A stretch of 64,000 bases of DNA from Portunus trituberculatus (GCF_017591435.1 NC_059295.1:33543926-33607925), one strand, 5' to 3'; shown: positions 1-11,973, numbered from the stretch's first letter. Notes: generated from the sequence alone by a model not told the origin. Translations and numbers: made by a program.

Positions 1-309
1 GCTTGAAAAGGATAGCCGAGTGCAAGTTTTAAGTATATATTTGAAAGTCACGCAATGGAGAGCAAATGGAGTAGTGTTATTGTTTGCTCATTAAAAGTGT
101 CCACGGTATACTCAGGTGTCATGGCTGGTGTCACGTGGCTATTAATAATCCATGCACTCTGTCACTGCTGCGGTCTGTCTGTTTTAACTTTCAGTTGAAA
201 TAATTTATAATTCGGAGTAATGTAGAGATAAACAAAATAAAGCAAAATAAAATCAGTTGGTTCTGAAATTAAGTGATTGATGGATGAAGCGTGCCGAGTT
301 ACTGTAGGG

Positions 310-447
310 AGCTTTCAAAGACGAGTAGATAAGTTCATGACTTAGGCTGATGACAGATGGGTATTGGTGGATATGTTTCATGCGAGGACTGCGGCGTGTA
401 TCCCTCCTGGCTTCCTTCTTACCGCTCGCCTTATGTTCTTATGTTCT
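310..447 (+). mobile_element. Decayed LINE C-terminal remnant
   Basis: One frame reads SFQRRVDKFMT, a stop, then ADDRWVLVDMF, the kind of C-terminal end seen in CR1-like LINE ORF2 proteins in arthropods, and ends in a TTATGTTCTTATGTTCT tail. Too short to classify further. Confidence 0.45.
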
Positions 448-560
448 ATTATTCTGACAAGGTATTGACTGATGGAAGAGACCTGGTGGAATAGTGTTTC
501 ATTCTGTCTATCACGACAACAGTTATTGATGCTACACAAGGGAAACTAGAGATATGATTG

Positions 561-562
<2 letters not shown>

Positions 563-622
<60 letters not shown>
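563..622. repeat. (GT)n microsatellite
   Basis: About 30 uninterrupted GT units. Confidence 0.98.
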
Positions 623-625
<3 letters not shown>

Positions 626-1471
626 GCGTTGTACTTAATGGCTTATAAACTGAAGATTTGTACCATACTTTTCGATAACAAACCGTTCCCAGATGCTTCC
701 CACCACGGCTCCATTAGTGCAGCAGCTGATACATGACCCTTGCGCATTACCGTGCTGCGCTCCCCTTGTGTGTCCCTAGCGTGCGTCCCTAATCTGGGTT
801 ATGGAAATACGGAACGAAATATGTTTGAAGCAAATGGAGGCTTACTGGGAACGCTGCCATTCCATATAGACGGCCATCTATTCTTGTTATTATTTTTTTT
901 TCTTTTTGTATATACGTCTCGTCTGGGAGCACAACTTTAAAGCATTTGACCTCGGCGGCTGGCTGCGCTTCGTGTCTTGTGTGACCTCCATGACCTGTGA
1001 GACGTGGCTTGTGACAGCTTGTTGGGAAGCCGGCCTGCCCTTGTTGTGTGGAGAGGAGGGCCAAGATTAATTTTCGACTGGAGATTCATTAGTCTAGTCT
1101 GTTGTTGTTGTGGTAATGATGTTGATGGAGTAATATTTGTAGTAGTAGCTGTAGTGGATTCAGTTCTCATTGTAGTGTAGCAGAAGAGAATTAGCAGCTG
1201 TGGAAATGATTGCAATATCACTACAAGCTCACGCAATAACACAAGCACCATTCGTGGAAACAAGAACACCACCTGTCCTCCTTCCTTCGCTTCCTCCCTC
1301 CGCCTCTCCCCCACACCTCCATCCACCACCGGCTTACCTGTTGCACCTGCTTCCCGTGCCTTACTTTCCCCTCAAGTAAAGACCCACTAAACTCGCCTCA
1401 CGTGCCACATAACATCCTCTTATCTAATGCAGTATTAATTGTCTCTCTCGCCGCCCTCTCTTTATGCCCTT

Positions 1472-1474
<3 letters not shown>

Positions 1475-1568
<94 letters not shown>
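1475..1568. repeat. (CT)n microsatellite
   Basis: About 47 CT units. The apparent Ser-Leu or Arg-Glu reading frames over it are repeat artefacts. Confidence 0.98.
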
Positions 1569-1570
<2 letters not shown>

Positions 1571-1846
1571 TCCGTAAATAACAGTAACTGTACATTATAC
1601 TTCACTTTCTGGCTCAGTGGCTATTGGGCGACTGTCAGGTGAGCGGGAGGACTTCTGAGTGACTGTCAACTAGGCGACTACAAAGTGAACGACAGGATTA
1701 ATGAGCGACTGTAGTCAAAGCATCTAACTACACATACAGTACATTCTTCTCGTCGCAAAATTTAACATTGGAATAAAAAAATGATGACTCCTTTACCATC
1801 TTCGGAGTCCCCTTCTAACCACATTTCCTGCGACATGTTTGGGGAC

Positions 1847-1946
1847 CGGCACCTCAGTGGGTCTTTTTTTATATTTTTTTTTCTCTCTTTTTTATCACAG
1901 TTTTTGTTGCTCTTGGCCGGATTTCCCTCTTACATAAAAAAAAGTG
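1847..1946 (+). mobile_element. 3' tail of a poly(A)-type LINE
   Basis: The stretch runs from GGCACCTCAGTGGG through a T-rich segment to TTGCTCTTGGCCGG, CTCTTACAT and an A-run. It matches in layout the 3' end of the LINE nested at 31776-32341 (TTCCCTTGGCCAGTGCCC then a long A-run). It appears to be the 3' UTR end of another copy of that family. Confidence 0.55.
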
Positions 1947-2553
1947 TAAGGACAATTGATAGACTGTTAGATAATAGAAACATTTGAAATTTTGTTGGAT
2001 CTGTTTGAAATGATGAAAACTATGACGAATTGACACGAGTTGGTGAGTAAGTGGATCAAATTTATACGTGTGGACTACCTGAATGATAGTAGAGGATGAG
2101 GATATCTACCACGGTGCCCGCTTGAGATGTGGAATATGTAGAAAATAATGGCAGATGACTTTTGACCTATAATGACGCAAAAAAAAAAAAAAAAAATAGT
2201 CGGTGTATTGAATTAGACAAAATGATAAACTAGAGAAGCGTACAGAATGACAGTAAAGGCTTCAATACTCCAGATATAAGTTGTTCCATGATAAAGTTAG
2301 TGTCTCAGTTATATAAATCTGATTCATCACAATGTATACAGTTTATGCGTGATGTATGTGGTAGCCAGCAGAGCAAACACTGAACCTGAACGAAAAGAAT
2401 AAAGAAAGTGGTTGCAGGCTATCAAGAATTCAAGGATGATGGTCAGATTCGGATTCGCGGCATGCAGTGTTGTTCCTTAATTTAAAAACTGCATAATAGT
2501 CTCTCTAAACTTATTTTAATAAAGCCTGTATTTTTGTCATCAATAGACCAATA

Positions 2554-2555
<2 letters not shown>

Positions 2556-2602
<47 letters not shown>
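2556..2602. repeat. (GT)n microsatellite
   Basis: About 23 GT units in intronic sequence. Confidence 0.98.
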
Positions 2603-2606
<4 letters not shown>

Positions 2607-3014
2607 GTCAATAGTATAGTTTATTATTTACATAATGAAAAGTTTTGTTGCCTAATTTATCTCCCAGTTGAGCGCCGCCTGGTCTTCCTGTCGCCCAGCT
2701 GACTGTCGACCAGTTAATGTAGTCGCACAGTTGCCTCTGAAGCCTTGTATTTTGCATCTAGTATTTTCGAAAGTTACTGTTGTCTCTATTTACGTACATA
2801 CCAAGTTACCATCCGCAAGGCTTGTTATATAGATAGATGGACTCTACACTCTACACTAAATACATTCTACACAAAAAATAAAAGACCTCAAAAAAAAAGT
2901 ATGAAAAGAGAAAAATGTAATCTATACTTCACGTTACTTCACTAGAAAGACTTATTGTTGTGTGAAATCTCCATGTTAATTGTTTGTAATCCGGCCATCC
3001 ATCGCCACATTGTT

Positions 3015-3037
3015 TTCCTTAACTCCATCCCGTGCAC
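3015..3037 (+). other. U12-type branch site and AC 3' splice site
   Basis: TTCCTTAAC at 3015-3023 is an exact match to the minor-spliceosome branch consensus. AC at 3036-3037 follows about 15 bases later, immediately before the exon that encodes WFERISM. No AG lies between 2949 and this coding sequence, so a normal AG acceptor cannot serve at this position. AT-AC introns before domain I are known in voltage-gated sodium and calcium channel genes. The matching AT donor is not in the window. Confidence 0.75.
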
Positions 3038-3149
3038 ATGGTTCGAGCGAATCAGCATGCTGGTGATCCTCCTCAACTGCGTGACCCTCGGAATGTACCA
3101 GCCGTGTGTGGACGAGTCGTGCAGTACCAACCGATGCAAGATTCTCCAG
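3038..3149 (+). CDS. Ca-alpha1T: T-type calcium channel alpha-1, exon for IS1
   Basis: This exon encodes the first transmembrane segment of domain I of a Cav3 channel, the pore-forming subunit of low-voltage-activated calcium current in the plasma membrane. It reads WFERISMLVILLNCVTLGMY, then a cysteine-bearing extracellular IS1-S2 stretch (QPCVDESCSTNRC), ending KILQ. This is very close to vertebrate Cav3 sequence. The first base completes a proline codon (phase 2 entry through the AC acceptor), and the exon closes on CAG with donor GTGAGT in phase 0. The alternative AG acceptor at 2949 would add about 30 residues not expected in the family, so 3038 is preferred. Confidence 0.93.
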
Positions 3150-3188
3150 GTGAGTCTTAAACACTTCTCTCCTATACTGTCTGTGCCA

Positions 3189-3402
3189 CTAACCATTTCA
3201 GTACCAGGACATTTTTCTTTTCTTATTATTCTGCTTACTAGTTGGCTTTTTAATACAGCTCCAGAAACTTTTGTGGGAGATTAAAATAGTGAAGACTGTG
3301 GCCATTAATCTTCTGACGCCCATAGATCCTTCCTAATGTAAATAAAATCGTCTAATACCCAAAACTCAAGGTAAAAACGCGTCCTAGTAATGAAGGAGTT
3401 AA
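3189..3402. mobile_element. MITE copy (TTAA type), first of two
   Basis: It is clearly related, in the same orientation, to 5055-5267: both share GGCCATTAATCTTCTGAC and the order of all surrounding motifs. It ends in GAAGGAGTTAA, and its start (CTAACCATTTCAGTA) is the inverted counterpart with one change in the TTAA. Non-coding. Confidence 0.7.
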
Positions 3403-3429
3403 AGAAAAGGGTAAAACTTAGACAACATA

Positions 3430-3433
<4 letters not shown>

Positions 3434-3466
<33 letters not shown>
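3434..3466. repeat. (CT)n microsatellite
   Basis: About 16 CT units. Confidence 0.97.
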
Positions 3467-3469
<3 letters not shown>

Positions 3470-3699
3470 AATCACTTGTGGGCGCCGATCATGAGTGGTG
3501 TTGCGTTGTATTGGTGCCTGTGTGTATTATCTCAAGGACAGCTGCGTTTCGTATTGCTCAATGATCCTTCTCGGCATTCAGGCATTAATTTGTTGTTAAT
3601 AATACAGCTTAATGTAAAGTGGCGGGAACGTGAGTAGATTATGAATGAAGTGGGTCAATTTCATGAATAATGTACTTTAAGCTGCTTTACTGACGTCAC

Positions 3700-3701
<2 letters not shown>

Positions 3702-3742
<41 letters not shown>

Positions 3743-3840
3743 GGAGACGGTGTGTTGAATAAATAAAGGGAATTAGAAACCGTAGAAGAGAGAGAGGAAG
3801 AAAATTGAAAAAAAATGTAGTCTGAAAAATTAAAATGTCC

Positions 3841-3897
<57 letters not shown>
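3702..3897. repeat. Two (GA)n tracts
   Basis: GA runs occupy about 3702-3738 and 3847-3897, separated by about 110 bases of purine-rich sequence. Confidence 0.97.
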
Positions 3898-3901
<4 letters not shown>

Positions 3902-4104
3902 TACTGTAAACTCTCATATATCACCTTCCTCCTTAGAATTATAAAGATTAATGATCCCTTCCCCACTACCATCACCTTGTTGAAGTATTCCCAACCGAGG
4001 CTGTATCTTTGACAATCAGCCACAGTAATCCATTCTCAGTGAAATATTGTGCGTATTGTGTCTCTTACTTTCCCTCTTCTCTTAATAATCAAGCACTAGG
4101 ATCG

Positions 4105-4520
4105 TTTAACACTGCTTAATTTATACGAGTTTCCTTAGACGGCTTGACTGAAGGAAAAGAATATAACTAGAAACATTTAAACAGTTACATATAAATTAGT
4201 CTATCACTGCTTTTGTTGTCCGTGGCGCCTTTTGACTTCACTACACATTGATTGGAGTTTAATGCTGCTTAGTTTGTATGAGTTTCCTTAGACGGCTTGA
4301 CTGCGGGAAGAAATAGAACTAGAGGCATATAAACAGGTTTGTGGTCAGTTGCTTCTTTTAAAACCACTACACATTGATTGGAGTTTGACATTGCTTGGTT
4401 TATACGAGTCTTCTTAAATGATTTGACTGAAGAAAGAAATATACCTACAGACATTTAAACAGGCTATGTTAATCCATCATTGCTTTTGTCGTCAGTGGCG
4501 CGTGTTGAAACCACTACACA
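4105..4520. repeat. Three imperfect direct repeats of 127-151 bases
   Basis: The motif TTTCCTTAGACGGCTTGACTG and its diverged third version recur from about 4109, 4260 and 4387. Each is followed by related sequence ending in CACTACACATTGATTGGAG or a variant. No coding potential was seen. Confidence 0.8.
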
Positions 4521-4736
4521 TCTGCATTATTTTATCTGTTTTTACGTACAACAACGCCCTGACTATACACGATGAAGCCTCTGAAGGACATAAGCATCCT
4601 CTTCCTTAATACACAGCTCTTGTCCCAGAAATGCAAGTATGGGAAACTTAGTACGAATGGTGACACACTCGTATCTAAGGCTAACCACTAAACACATCAT
4701 CGGGAAGTGTACCTGAGTAAAAGCTGAAGACACTTA

Positions 4737-4997
4737 GACCCGTATTTACAAACGGCTTGCTCTCTCACCACGACAATTTTCCAAGGCTACAGAAATGACT
4801 GGCGTTTTTTTTTTTTTTTTTTTTTTTATTTAGACAGTTTCTCCTTTCAGTAAACTAGAAATCTTTCCAGTCCATCACCAGAATCACAAAAATATTATAG
4901 AAAGAAAAAAAAAACACGATTATCTTCAACTAGAATTTACTAGAGCCTTTGAAAGAACAGTGATGGTAACAGAGCAAAGCGTTTCAGAATATGGGCT
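4737..4997. mobile_element. Long-TIR MITE, copy 1
   Basis: The left end (ACCCGTATTTACAAACG, then TTGCTCTCTCACCACGAC) is the imperfect inverse of the right end (GAGCAAAGCGTTTCAGAATATGGGCT), giving terminal inverted repeats of roughly 55 bases around an internal T-run. No transposase is present. A related copy lies at 7102-7323. Confidence 0.65.
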
Positions 4998-5054
4998 TTA
5001 TTTGCTTACTTCATCAAAAACCTCTCGAAAATAGTACTATTTCGCCTTAACCTC

Positions 5055-5267
5055 TTAACCCCTTCAGTATCATGACGCATTTTCATATTCATTCTATTTA
5101 CTATTTGGTTATTTTATACGGCTTCAGAAACTTATGTATGGATTAGAATAGGGAAGACTCTGGCCATTAATCTTCTGACCTCCATAAACTCTTTCTAATG
5201 TCAATGAAATCATCTAATCTCATCCAAAACTCATGATAAAAATGTATCCCAATACTGAAGAGGTTAA
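5055..5267. mobile_element. MITE with TTAA ends (piggyBac-like target), second copy
   Basis: TTAACCCCTTCAGTAT at the left faces ATACTGAAGAGGTTAA at the right, so the element is flanked by TTAA on both sides and has terminal inverted repeats of about 25 bases with mismatches. TTAA flanks are typical of piggyBac-type transposition. It is non-autonomous and related to 3189-3402. Confidence 0.7.
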
Positions 5268-5472
5268 CAGCAATGACGTCCACATAAGCTTAATGAAATG
5301 TCCTGGTGTAAGTTTGTTTTTTGTGATATTTTAGTGTTATTATCGTTGTGGGGACGCCATAACCATAGCAACCGATGGGTTTGCTCTTGTCCAGCGCAGG
5401 CAATTCTGAATAGGAAGGTGAAAGTAAGAGCAACGTAAGTAGCAATGTGTTGAGCCGCCGCCTTCCTTCCAG

Positions 5473-5606
5473 ATGTTTGACGACGCCATCTTCGCTTTCT
5501 TCGCGGTGGAAATGGTGATCAAGATGGTGGCAATGGGCTGGTCGGGCAAGGGCTCCTACATGGCTGACTCCTGGAACAGACTGGACCTCTTCATTGTGGT
5601 GGCTGG
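5473..5606 (+). CDS. Ca-alpha1T: T-type calcium channel alpha-1, exon for IS2-IS3
   Basis: It encodes MFDDAIFAFFAVEMVIKMVA (IS2), a short cytosolic loop (GWSGKGSYMADSW) and NRLDLFIVVAG (start of IS3), closely matching Cav3 domain I. The acceptor is CCTTCCTTCCAG and the donor GTGAGT. It enters in phase 0 and leaves in phase 2 (GG of glycine). The acidic residues of IS2 and the aspartate in IS3 belong to the voltage-sensor charge-transfer system of this family. A GT/CA microsatellite cluster and a SINE follow directly in the next intron. Confidence 0.95.
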
Positions 5607-5678
5607 GTGAGTCTGTCTGTCTGTCTGTCTATCTGTCTGTCTCTCTGTTTCTGTTTGTCTATTACCTCGTCTTTACTG

Positions 5679-5681
<3 letters not shown>

Positions 5682-5751
<70 letters not shown>
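5682..5751. repeat. (GT)n microsatellite
   Basis: About 35 GT units. Confidence 0.98.
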
Positions 5752-5755
<4 letters not shown>

Positions 5756-5781
5756 CTCCTGTTTGGGTTCCCGTGTCGCAG

Positions 5782-5783
<2 letters not shown>

Positions 5784-5833
<50 letters not shown>
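5784..5833. repeat. (CA)n tract abutting a SINE 5' end
   Basis: About 25 CA units that run straight into the tRNA-like head of the SINE at 5834. Confidence 0.98.
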
Positions 5834-6252
<419 letters not shown>

Positions 6253-6299
6253 TGTTGGCTGTCTCGTCAGAGACTTAACTCCTGGAAAATTCAACCTTT

Positions 6300-6835
6300 C
6301 TGCTGTTTACTTTTTCATACCTCTCTCCCGCTCTGTTTCTTTCATTATTTCTTTCTTTCTTTTTCACTTCTTTCATATTGTAGTTCTTTTTTTGCAGTTT
6401 GGGTCTTCCTCACTTTATCCTTTATCATTTGCACCACTTTCGGTTTTTTTTTTTTTTTTTTTTTCTCCAACTATCCTTCCCTCTTTTTCAGCCGTTTTCT
6501 TCTTCTTCTTCTTCTTCTTCTTCTTCTTCTTCTTCTTCTTCTTCTTCTTCTTCTTCTTCTTCACCACCACTACCTCTCTCCTTCTCCTCCTCTTCCTCAT
6601 CCTCGTCCTCTTCCTCTTCCTTCATGTGTACTCGAACTCCACCTCTCTCCTTCCTTCAAACCTCACCTCTTTTGTTTACACCCTCCTCCCTTGTTCCTCC
6701 GCGTGTCCTCCTCCTCTTCCCTCCTCTTCCTCCTTCTCTTCCCTCCTCTTCTTTCCTCTTCCTCCTTCTCTTCCCTCCTCTTCCTTCCTCTTCCTCCTTC
6801 TCTTCCCTGCTCTTCCTCCTTCTCCTTCCCACCTG
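6300..6835. repeat. Polypyrimidine tract with (TTC)n
   Basis: More than 500 bases are almost purely C and T on this strand, including a T-run near 6443-6464, about 22 TTC units at 6497-6563, and CCTCTTCCTCCTTCTCTTCC tandem variants. The Ser/Phe/Leu-rich frames here are artefacts. Confidence 0.9.
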
Positions 6836-7101
6836 GCCACGGTCACCTGTGTTCTGTAATCAATATGGATTTGAAGCCGAGAGAGCCTCAGATGGTGTGG
6901 TCTCGCCCTCGTGCCGCTGTGCTTCCTTCCTCTCAGTTTAGCAGATACATAGATCGGTGGGCAAAGGGATGGACAGTCAAGTAGGTGGATGGGGATGAAT
7001 GGCTACGTAGTTAGATAGATAGATAGATAGGCTGGTAGGTAGATTGATAGATAAGTACATGTATAGATAGATAGAGTAGTTGACTGATACATGGATACAT
7101 A

Positions 7102-7323
7102 GGCCCATGTTTCGAAACACTTCCTTGCCGCATCTTCACTATTTTCAAAGGGCTCTAGGTGAAGTAACGCGGGTTTTTAAGGATGTTTCTGTTAACCTAG
7201 TGACATGTTAACAGGTTTTCTGCATTATCAACAGGACAAATACTCTTTAGAACTTGGCCAATCGTCTCTGTAGGTCTTGACAATGGTGGCAGTGAGAGAG
7301 GGAAGCGTTTCTGAATATGGCGC
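7102..7323. mobile_element. Long-TIR MITE, copy 2
   Basis: GGCCCATGTTTCGAAACACT at the left is the imperfect inverse of AGCGTTTCTGAATATGGCGC at the right. It shares these ends with the copy at 4737-4997. No coding sequence. Confidence 0.65.
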
Positions 7324-7504
7324 GTAGATAGATAGACTAGATAAGATATTAAATGTGATGGATAAATGGTTGTTTGATATAAAATAGTTTGGTAAGCGGA
7401 AAGATGGACATATATATATTGACGAATTCAATGATATAAAGATTAAACAAGAGAGAGAGAGAGAGAGAGTTTTATATGTGTGTGTGTGTGTGTCTGTGTG
7501 AGGG

Positions 7505-7585
7505 GCGTAGTAGTAAGTAGGTACGGGATGAAGTTGACGAATTGTAGCCTCCCTGTTTTCGTGTGTGTCGTGTGAGTTGAGGCTG
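7505..7585 (+). mobile_element. SINE body fragment
   Basis: TAGTAAGTAGGTACGGGATG and the following bases resemble the middle of the SINE at 5834-6114 (AGCAGTAAATAGGTACGGGATG). It again sits next to a short GT tract (7477-7500). Confidence 0.6.
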
Positions 7586-7696
7586 CGTTTCTGGGAGTGT
7601 ATTTAGTTTACATCATTCTCAGTGTACAAGTGTATGTATACATTATCTTTGAATATTTACTCCTATATCATGCGTGTTTGTGTCCTGGGCCGGCAG

Positions 7697-7794
7697 GGGA
7701 CTGGAGTACTTCTTGGCCATGGAGGACATGAACCTTTCCGCCATCAGGACCATCAGAGTGTTGCGACCACTGCGGGCCATCAACAGGATCCCTA
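7697..7794 (+). CDS. Ca-alpha1T: T-type calcium channel alpha-1, exon for IS3-IS4
   Basis: It completes the glycine codon, then reads GLEYFLAMEDMNLSAIRTIR and VLRPLRAINRIP. The regularly spaced arginines (IR-IRVLR-LR-INR) are the domain I S4 voltage sensor and match other Cav3 channels almost residue for residue. The acceptor is GGCCGGCAG and the donor GTGAGT. It enters in phase 2 and leaves in phase 1. The following intron is only 94 bases, the shortest seen in the gene here. Confidence 0.96.
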
Positions 7795-7888
7795 GTGAGT
7801 CCCGATATGTTCCTCAGAATATTGTTATTATTGTTATTGTCTTTATTATTATGTTTGTCATCCTTGGCCACTTCCCTTCCTCCCACAG

Positions 7889-8063
7889 GTATGAGGATAC
7901 TGGTCATGTTGCTCCTTGACACACTGCCCATGCTGGGGAATGTGTTGCTGTTGTGCTTCTTTGTGTTCTTCATCTTCGGCATTGTTGGGGTGCAGCTGTG
8001 GGCAGGGATGCTTCGTCAGCGTTGTTTCATTGACCTGCCGCAGAACGTTACAGTGCCGCCAGG
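7889..8063 (+). CDS. Ca-alpha1T: T-type calcium channel alpha-1, exon for IS4-S5 linker and IS5
   Basis: It encodes SMRILVMLLLDTLPMLGNVL (S4-S5 linker into IS5) and LLCFFVFFIFGIVGVQLWAG, then the start of the extracellular turret (MLRQRCFIDLPQNVTVPPG) with one cysteine and a possible N-glycosylation site at NVT. The acceptor is TCCTCCCACAG. Of two possible donors, GTGGGT at 8064 is chosen because it leaves in phase 2, which the next exon requires; GTAGCT at 8068 would break the frame. Confidence 0.93.
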
Positions 8064-8087
8064 GTGGGTAGCTCTCCTCTTTCTATG

Positions 8088-8149
<62 letters not shown>

Positions 8150-8316
8150 CCTGGTTTCCAAGTGATCTATGTTTTAGAGCTCTTCCTTTTGCATTACATT
8201 CCTATGATTACAGTAAGTTTCTCTAGTCGATTCCAATCCTTTCTTTGAATATGGATGAACACATTAAGAATGTTGTTAGCTCACCCCATGCAATTAGGTA
8301 CAGTACATTTCAGTTC

Positions 8317-8387
<71 letters not shown>

Positions 8388-9221
8388 GTGTGTTGTTGAT
8401 GCTTTGGTATATATTTGGTATTGTTGTCATTGTTGATGTATGGTGTGGAATGCTGTATACAGTATATGAAATGGTGATGGGTAGAGATGAATGAATGATC
8501 TGCATTTATTTGTGTGCGATGAATATGTACAGCAGATTCTTGTTTCCTCAGTTTCCTTTGTATCCTTAAATATTTACAGTACAAAATGTAAATGTATGTG
8601 GCATGCCCAATACTAACATTTTGGAAACAGTGGTGGAAATCCATGATTGAAACTCTCCTTTTGCATCAAGTATGAAGGTTCTGGCAGTTCATCACCAAAC
8701 TGAACCACTTGTAAAGTAATGCAGGTGTGGCTGCCACTCAGTGAATTCTTGGTGCTGAGATAACTCTTGCTGGTCACTCTAAGAAGATAAGAGAATATAT
8801 GGAAGTAGTTTTGGTATGGGATTCTTGCTTCTTTTGCCTTTATGAAATCAGTAAAATAATCTTTTGCCATAGTTGGTAAAGAGTTGATTATATTGTATCC
8901 AAGGAGGTTACTGGAAGTGGATGGTGCATGTCTGAGGCCTTTAATTTAGACCACTTTGTTTGGGCAGAATCACTGAGCCCTGGTGCCCAGCACTCAGCAC
9001 TCACCCTCACCTGACAGACTCCACTGGAAATGGATTTCTGTTGCTGTCAGTCCTGCATGGTGGCAGCCATGTCATGTGCCTCTTTTACTTTGTTGTTGTA
9101 TCATTGTTGTTGTTGTGGCTGTTGTTGTTGTTGTTCTTTTCATTAGGTGTGTGTATGTGTGTCTGTGTGTGTTTGAAAGAGATGAAGAGAAAGAATTCTG
9201 TGTTTTATGTATTATCAAAAG

Positions 9222-9313
<92 letters not shown>

Positions 9314-9632
9314 GTAATGGTAATAGTCTGTCAGTTTCCTATTTCAGGTGCCCCAGTTAAACTTTAAACTTAGGTTGTAGGTATTCTTCTTAATAACACA
9401 TGAACAAAGTTTCTTCTCTGTAGATGAGTGAATGTAATATCTTTTCCTTTTTCCTACATGTTAGTCCTGAATTGATTTGTATGTTATTTTTCAAACATAT
9501 TACAGCAGTTGATGTTTTGTTGCACTTGCCATAACATTTTGATAGCAATCTGTAGAGTACACACTTTTACAGCATTCTTTTTCTCATTTTGTTTTGTATT
9601 TCTAAAATATATGATAAGTTCACTCTCTTTTT

Positions 9633-10050
<418 letters not shown>

Positions 10051-11039
10051 TTTCACCGTTGCTTCTACATATTTCAGTGTTATCTTTTGAAATTTAACTA
10101 GATTATTGAAATGTTTCCTACATTTTTCAAGACCGTAATGTAGATATTTTGTATATGTATATATTGATGGATATTTTGTTAAACCTCTTTATAAGACATC
10201 CCTGTCTATATGTATGTCTCTGTAGTGTGTCAGGACTTTGCCTCACTGAGGGCTTTAGCAATACATGAGATACACCTTCCCACATAATGGAAACAGTTTG
10301 AATCTGCACTGTTTAAACAACACAATTTACCTATAACTTGACCATTCATTCTGTTGTTGTTATCATTTCTTTCAGATTAAAGCCAATTTATTATGCACTC
10401 GTCAAGCCCAAAACGTAAGATGTCTGTCTCATAACTTAAAGGAGTCACCATAACAGCTGTTTCAAAAAAGTTTTCACCGAGTCTTGAAAATTTTTTAATA
10501 TGCATATGTTGAATTGTTATTGAGTTGTTTCCCAGCCTTAGTAAGCACATCCTCACAATATCTCTGTCAATATTTTTTTTTTTTTTTTTTTTTTTCATAT
10601 ATGGTCTGGTACTTCCATTAGGAATTTTTTGTTAAGGAAGTGAATTGATATTGATTAATATATTGAAGACTTTATTAATTAGATATTTCTCATCTTATAT
10701 GATTTTAATTTATTTATTTTTATCATTGATATTTATTGTGTTACATGGTCTTGCTGAAAATGTGCATACTATCCAGATAGTTGTCAGGTCTCATTATGAA
10801 ACATTAACCCTTAATGGAGGTTGTTTGAACAACCTCTTATTAGATCTCAGTGGAAACTTTGCAACAGTAGACAACTTCATCCAAGCAGGATGTCACCACC
10901 ACTGTTATGATGGCTCCCGTTGTTGTGTACTGTGGCCTGCGCTGCTGTAGGCTCTCCTGCCAATAGTCTTCATCTAGTCACCTGACTTACCTTAACCAGT
11001 ATTTCAAGTAGAATATCTAGTTGAAGTATTTTATCAGTG

Positions 11040-11210
11040 ATAGAGTGGCTTTCTACTGCTACTATTGTATTACTACTACTATTACTACTACTACTACTAG
11101 CTACTACTAACTACTACTAACTTACTACTGCTACTACTACTACTACTACTACTATTGCTGCCTCTACTACTGTACTAATATTACTACTACTGCTACTACT
11201 GTAATTACCA
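11040..11210. repeat. (CTA)n-rich array
   Basis: Irregular runs of CTA/ACTACT triplets with interruptions. Confidence 0.85.
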
Positions 11211-11720
11211 TTGATATCAGTCCTAGAGCCAGTCCATACATGCTGATGGAAGTAGAAGTAATGGGTAGCTAATAGAGGGATGTACCTTGAGTAGGGTTGC
11301 CTTGTGCAGTAGTTTTCTTGGTGCATTAAATTAAAACTTTCCTCCTTGAGACCACTTTGGAAGACCAAACATAATGCTCAATACTGATTCAGCTTAGAGA
11401 CAGGAATTTTATAGGGTAGGTAAAGAAAACATGCTCAATTGTATTTTAGTCATAGTGTGTAGAGAAGTATATGTCTTTTAACATGAATATAGAAATAACA
11501 ACATTGAGAGGAGCTTAAATACCTCTTAAATTCTTAATACTAGTTTAAATCCAACAGTTTTGCTACCTATATTTTACTGTCTCTCTTGTTCCACAATTTG
11601 CATTTCATTGGTCACATTTTGATTCTGTAATCACAACATGGAACTATCATGTCTTAATACTGCCCAGTGAACCTGTATCTATACTACACTGTTTTTACAC
11701 ACTTTTTTCACTTTTATTTT

Positions 11721-11723
<3 letters not shown>

Positions 11724-11800
<77 letters not shown>

Positions 11801-11893
11801 TTTTTATTTATCTTTATTTGACTAATTTCTTAATTTTCTATTGTTTGTTTATTTTTTTTTTCTTTTTTCTTTTAATTTTATTTATTGTTATTA

Positions 11894-11973
<80 letters not shown>

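Larger units (their letters stand above)
1..3037 (+). other. Upstream intron of the T-type channel gene (partial)
   Basis: No channel exon was recognised here. The stretch holds a LINE remnant (310-447), GT and CT microsatellites, the 3' tail of a second LINE family (1847-1946) and otherwise unremarkable AT-rich sequence. The coding exon that should precede IS1 (cytoplasmic N-terminus ending in the conserved CNP before WFE) is not visible, so it probably lies before the window. Assigning the stretch as intron is inference from the exon at 3038. Confidence 0.6.

Noticed and set aside
554..736. Cys-Val-rich, Ser-Leu-rich, Tyr-Ile-rich and Thr-His-rich reading frames here and at many other places
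   Set aside because: These are translations of GT, CT, TA and AC microsatellites; they have no codon structure and occur on both strands.
937..1329. Minus-strand 130-codon open frame
   Set aside because: No recognisable domain, no splice signals, low-complexity Thr/Gln stretches, and opposite to the only recognised gene.
2950..3037. Upstream extension of the IS1 exon from the AG at 2949
   Set aside because: It would add about 30 residues with no Cav3 similarity between the N-terminus and WFE, and it would make the perfect U12 branch site coding.
8064..8067. Donor GTAGCT at 8068 for the IS5 exon
   Set aside because: It would leave in phase 0, while the turret exon at 14143 needs phase 2; the GTGGGT at 8064 fits.
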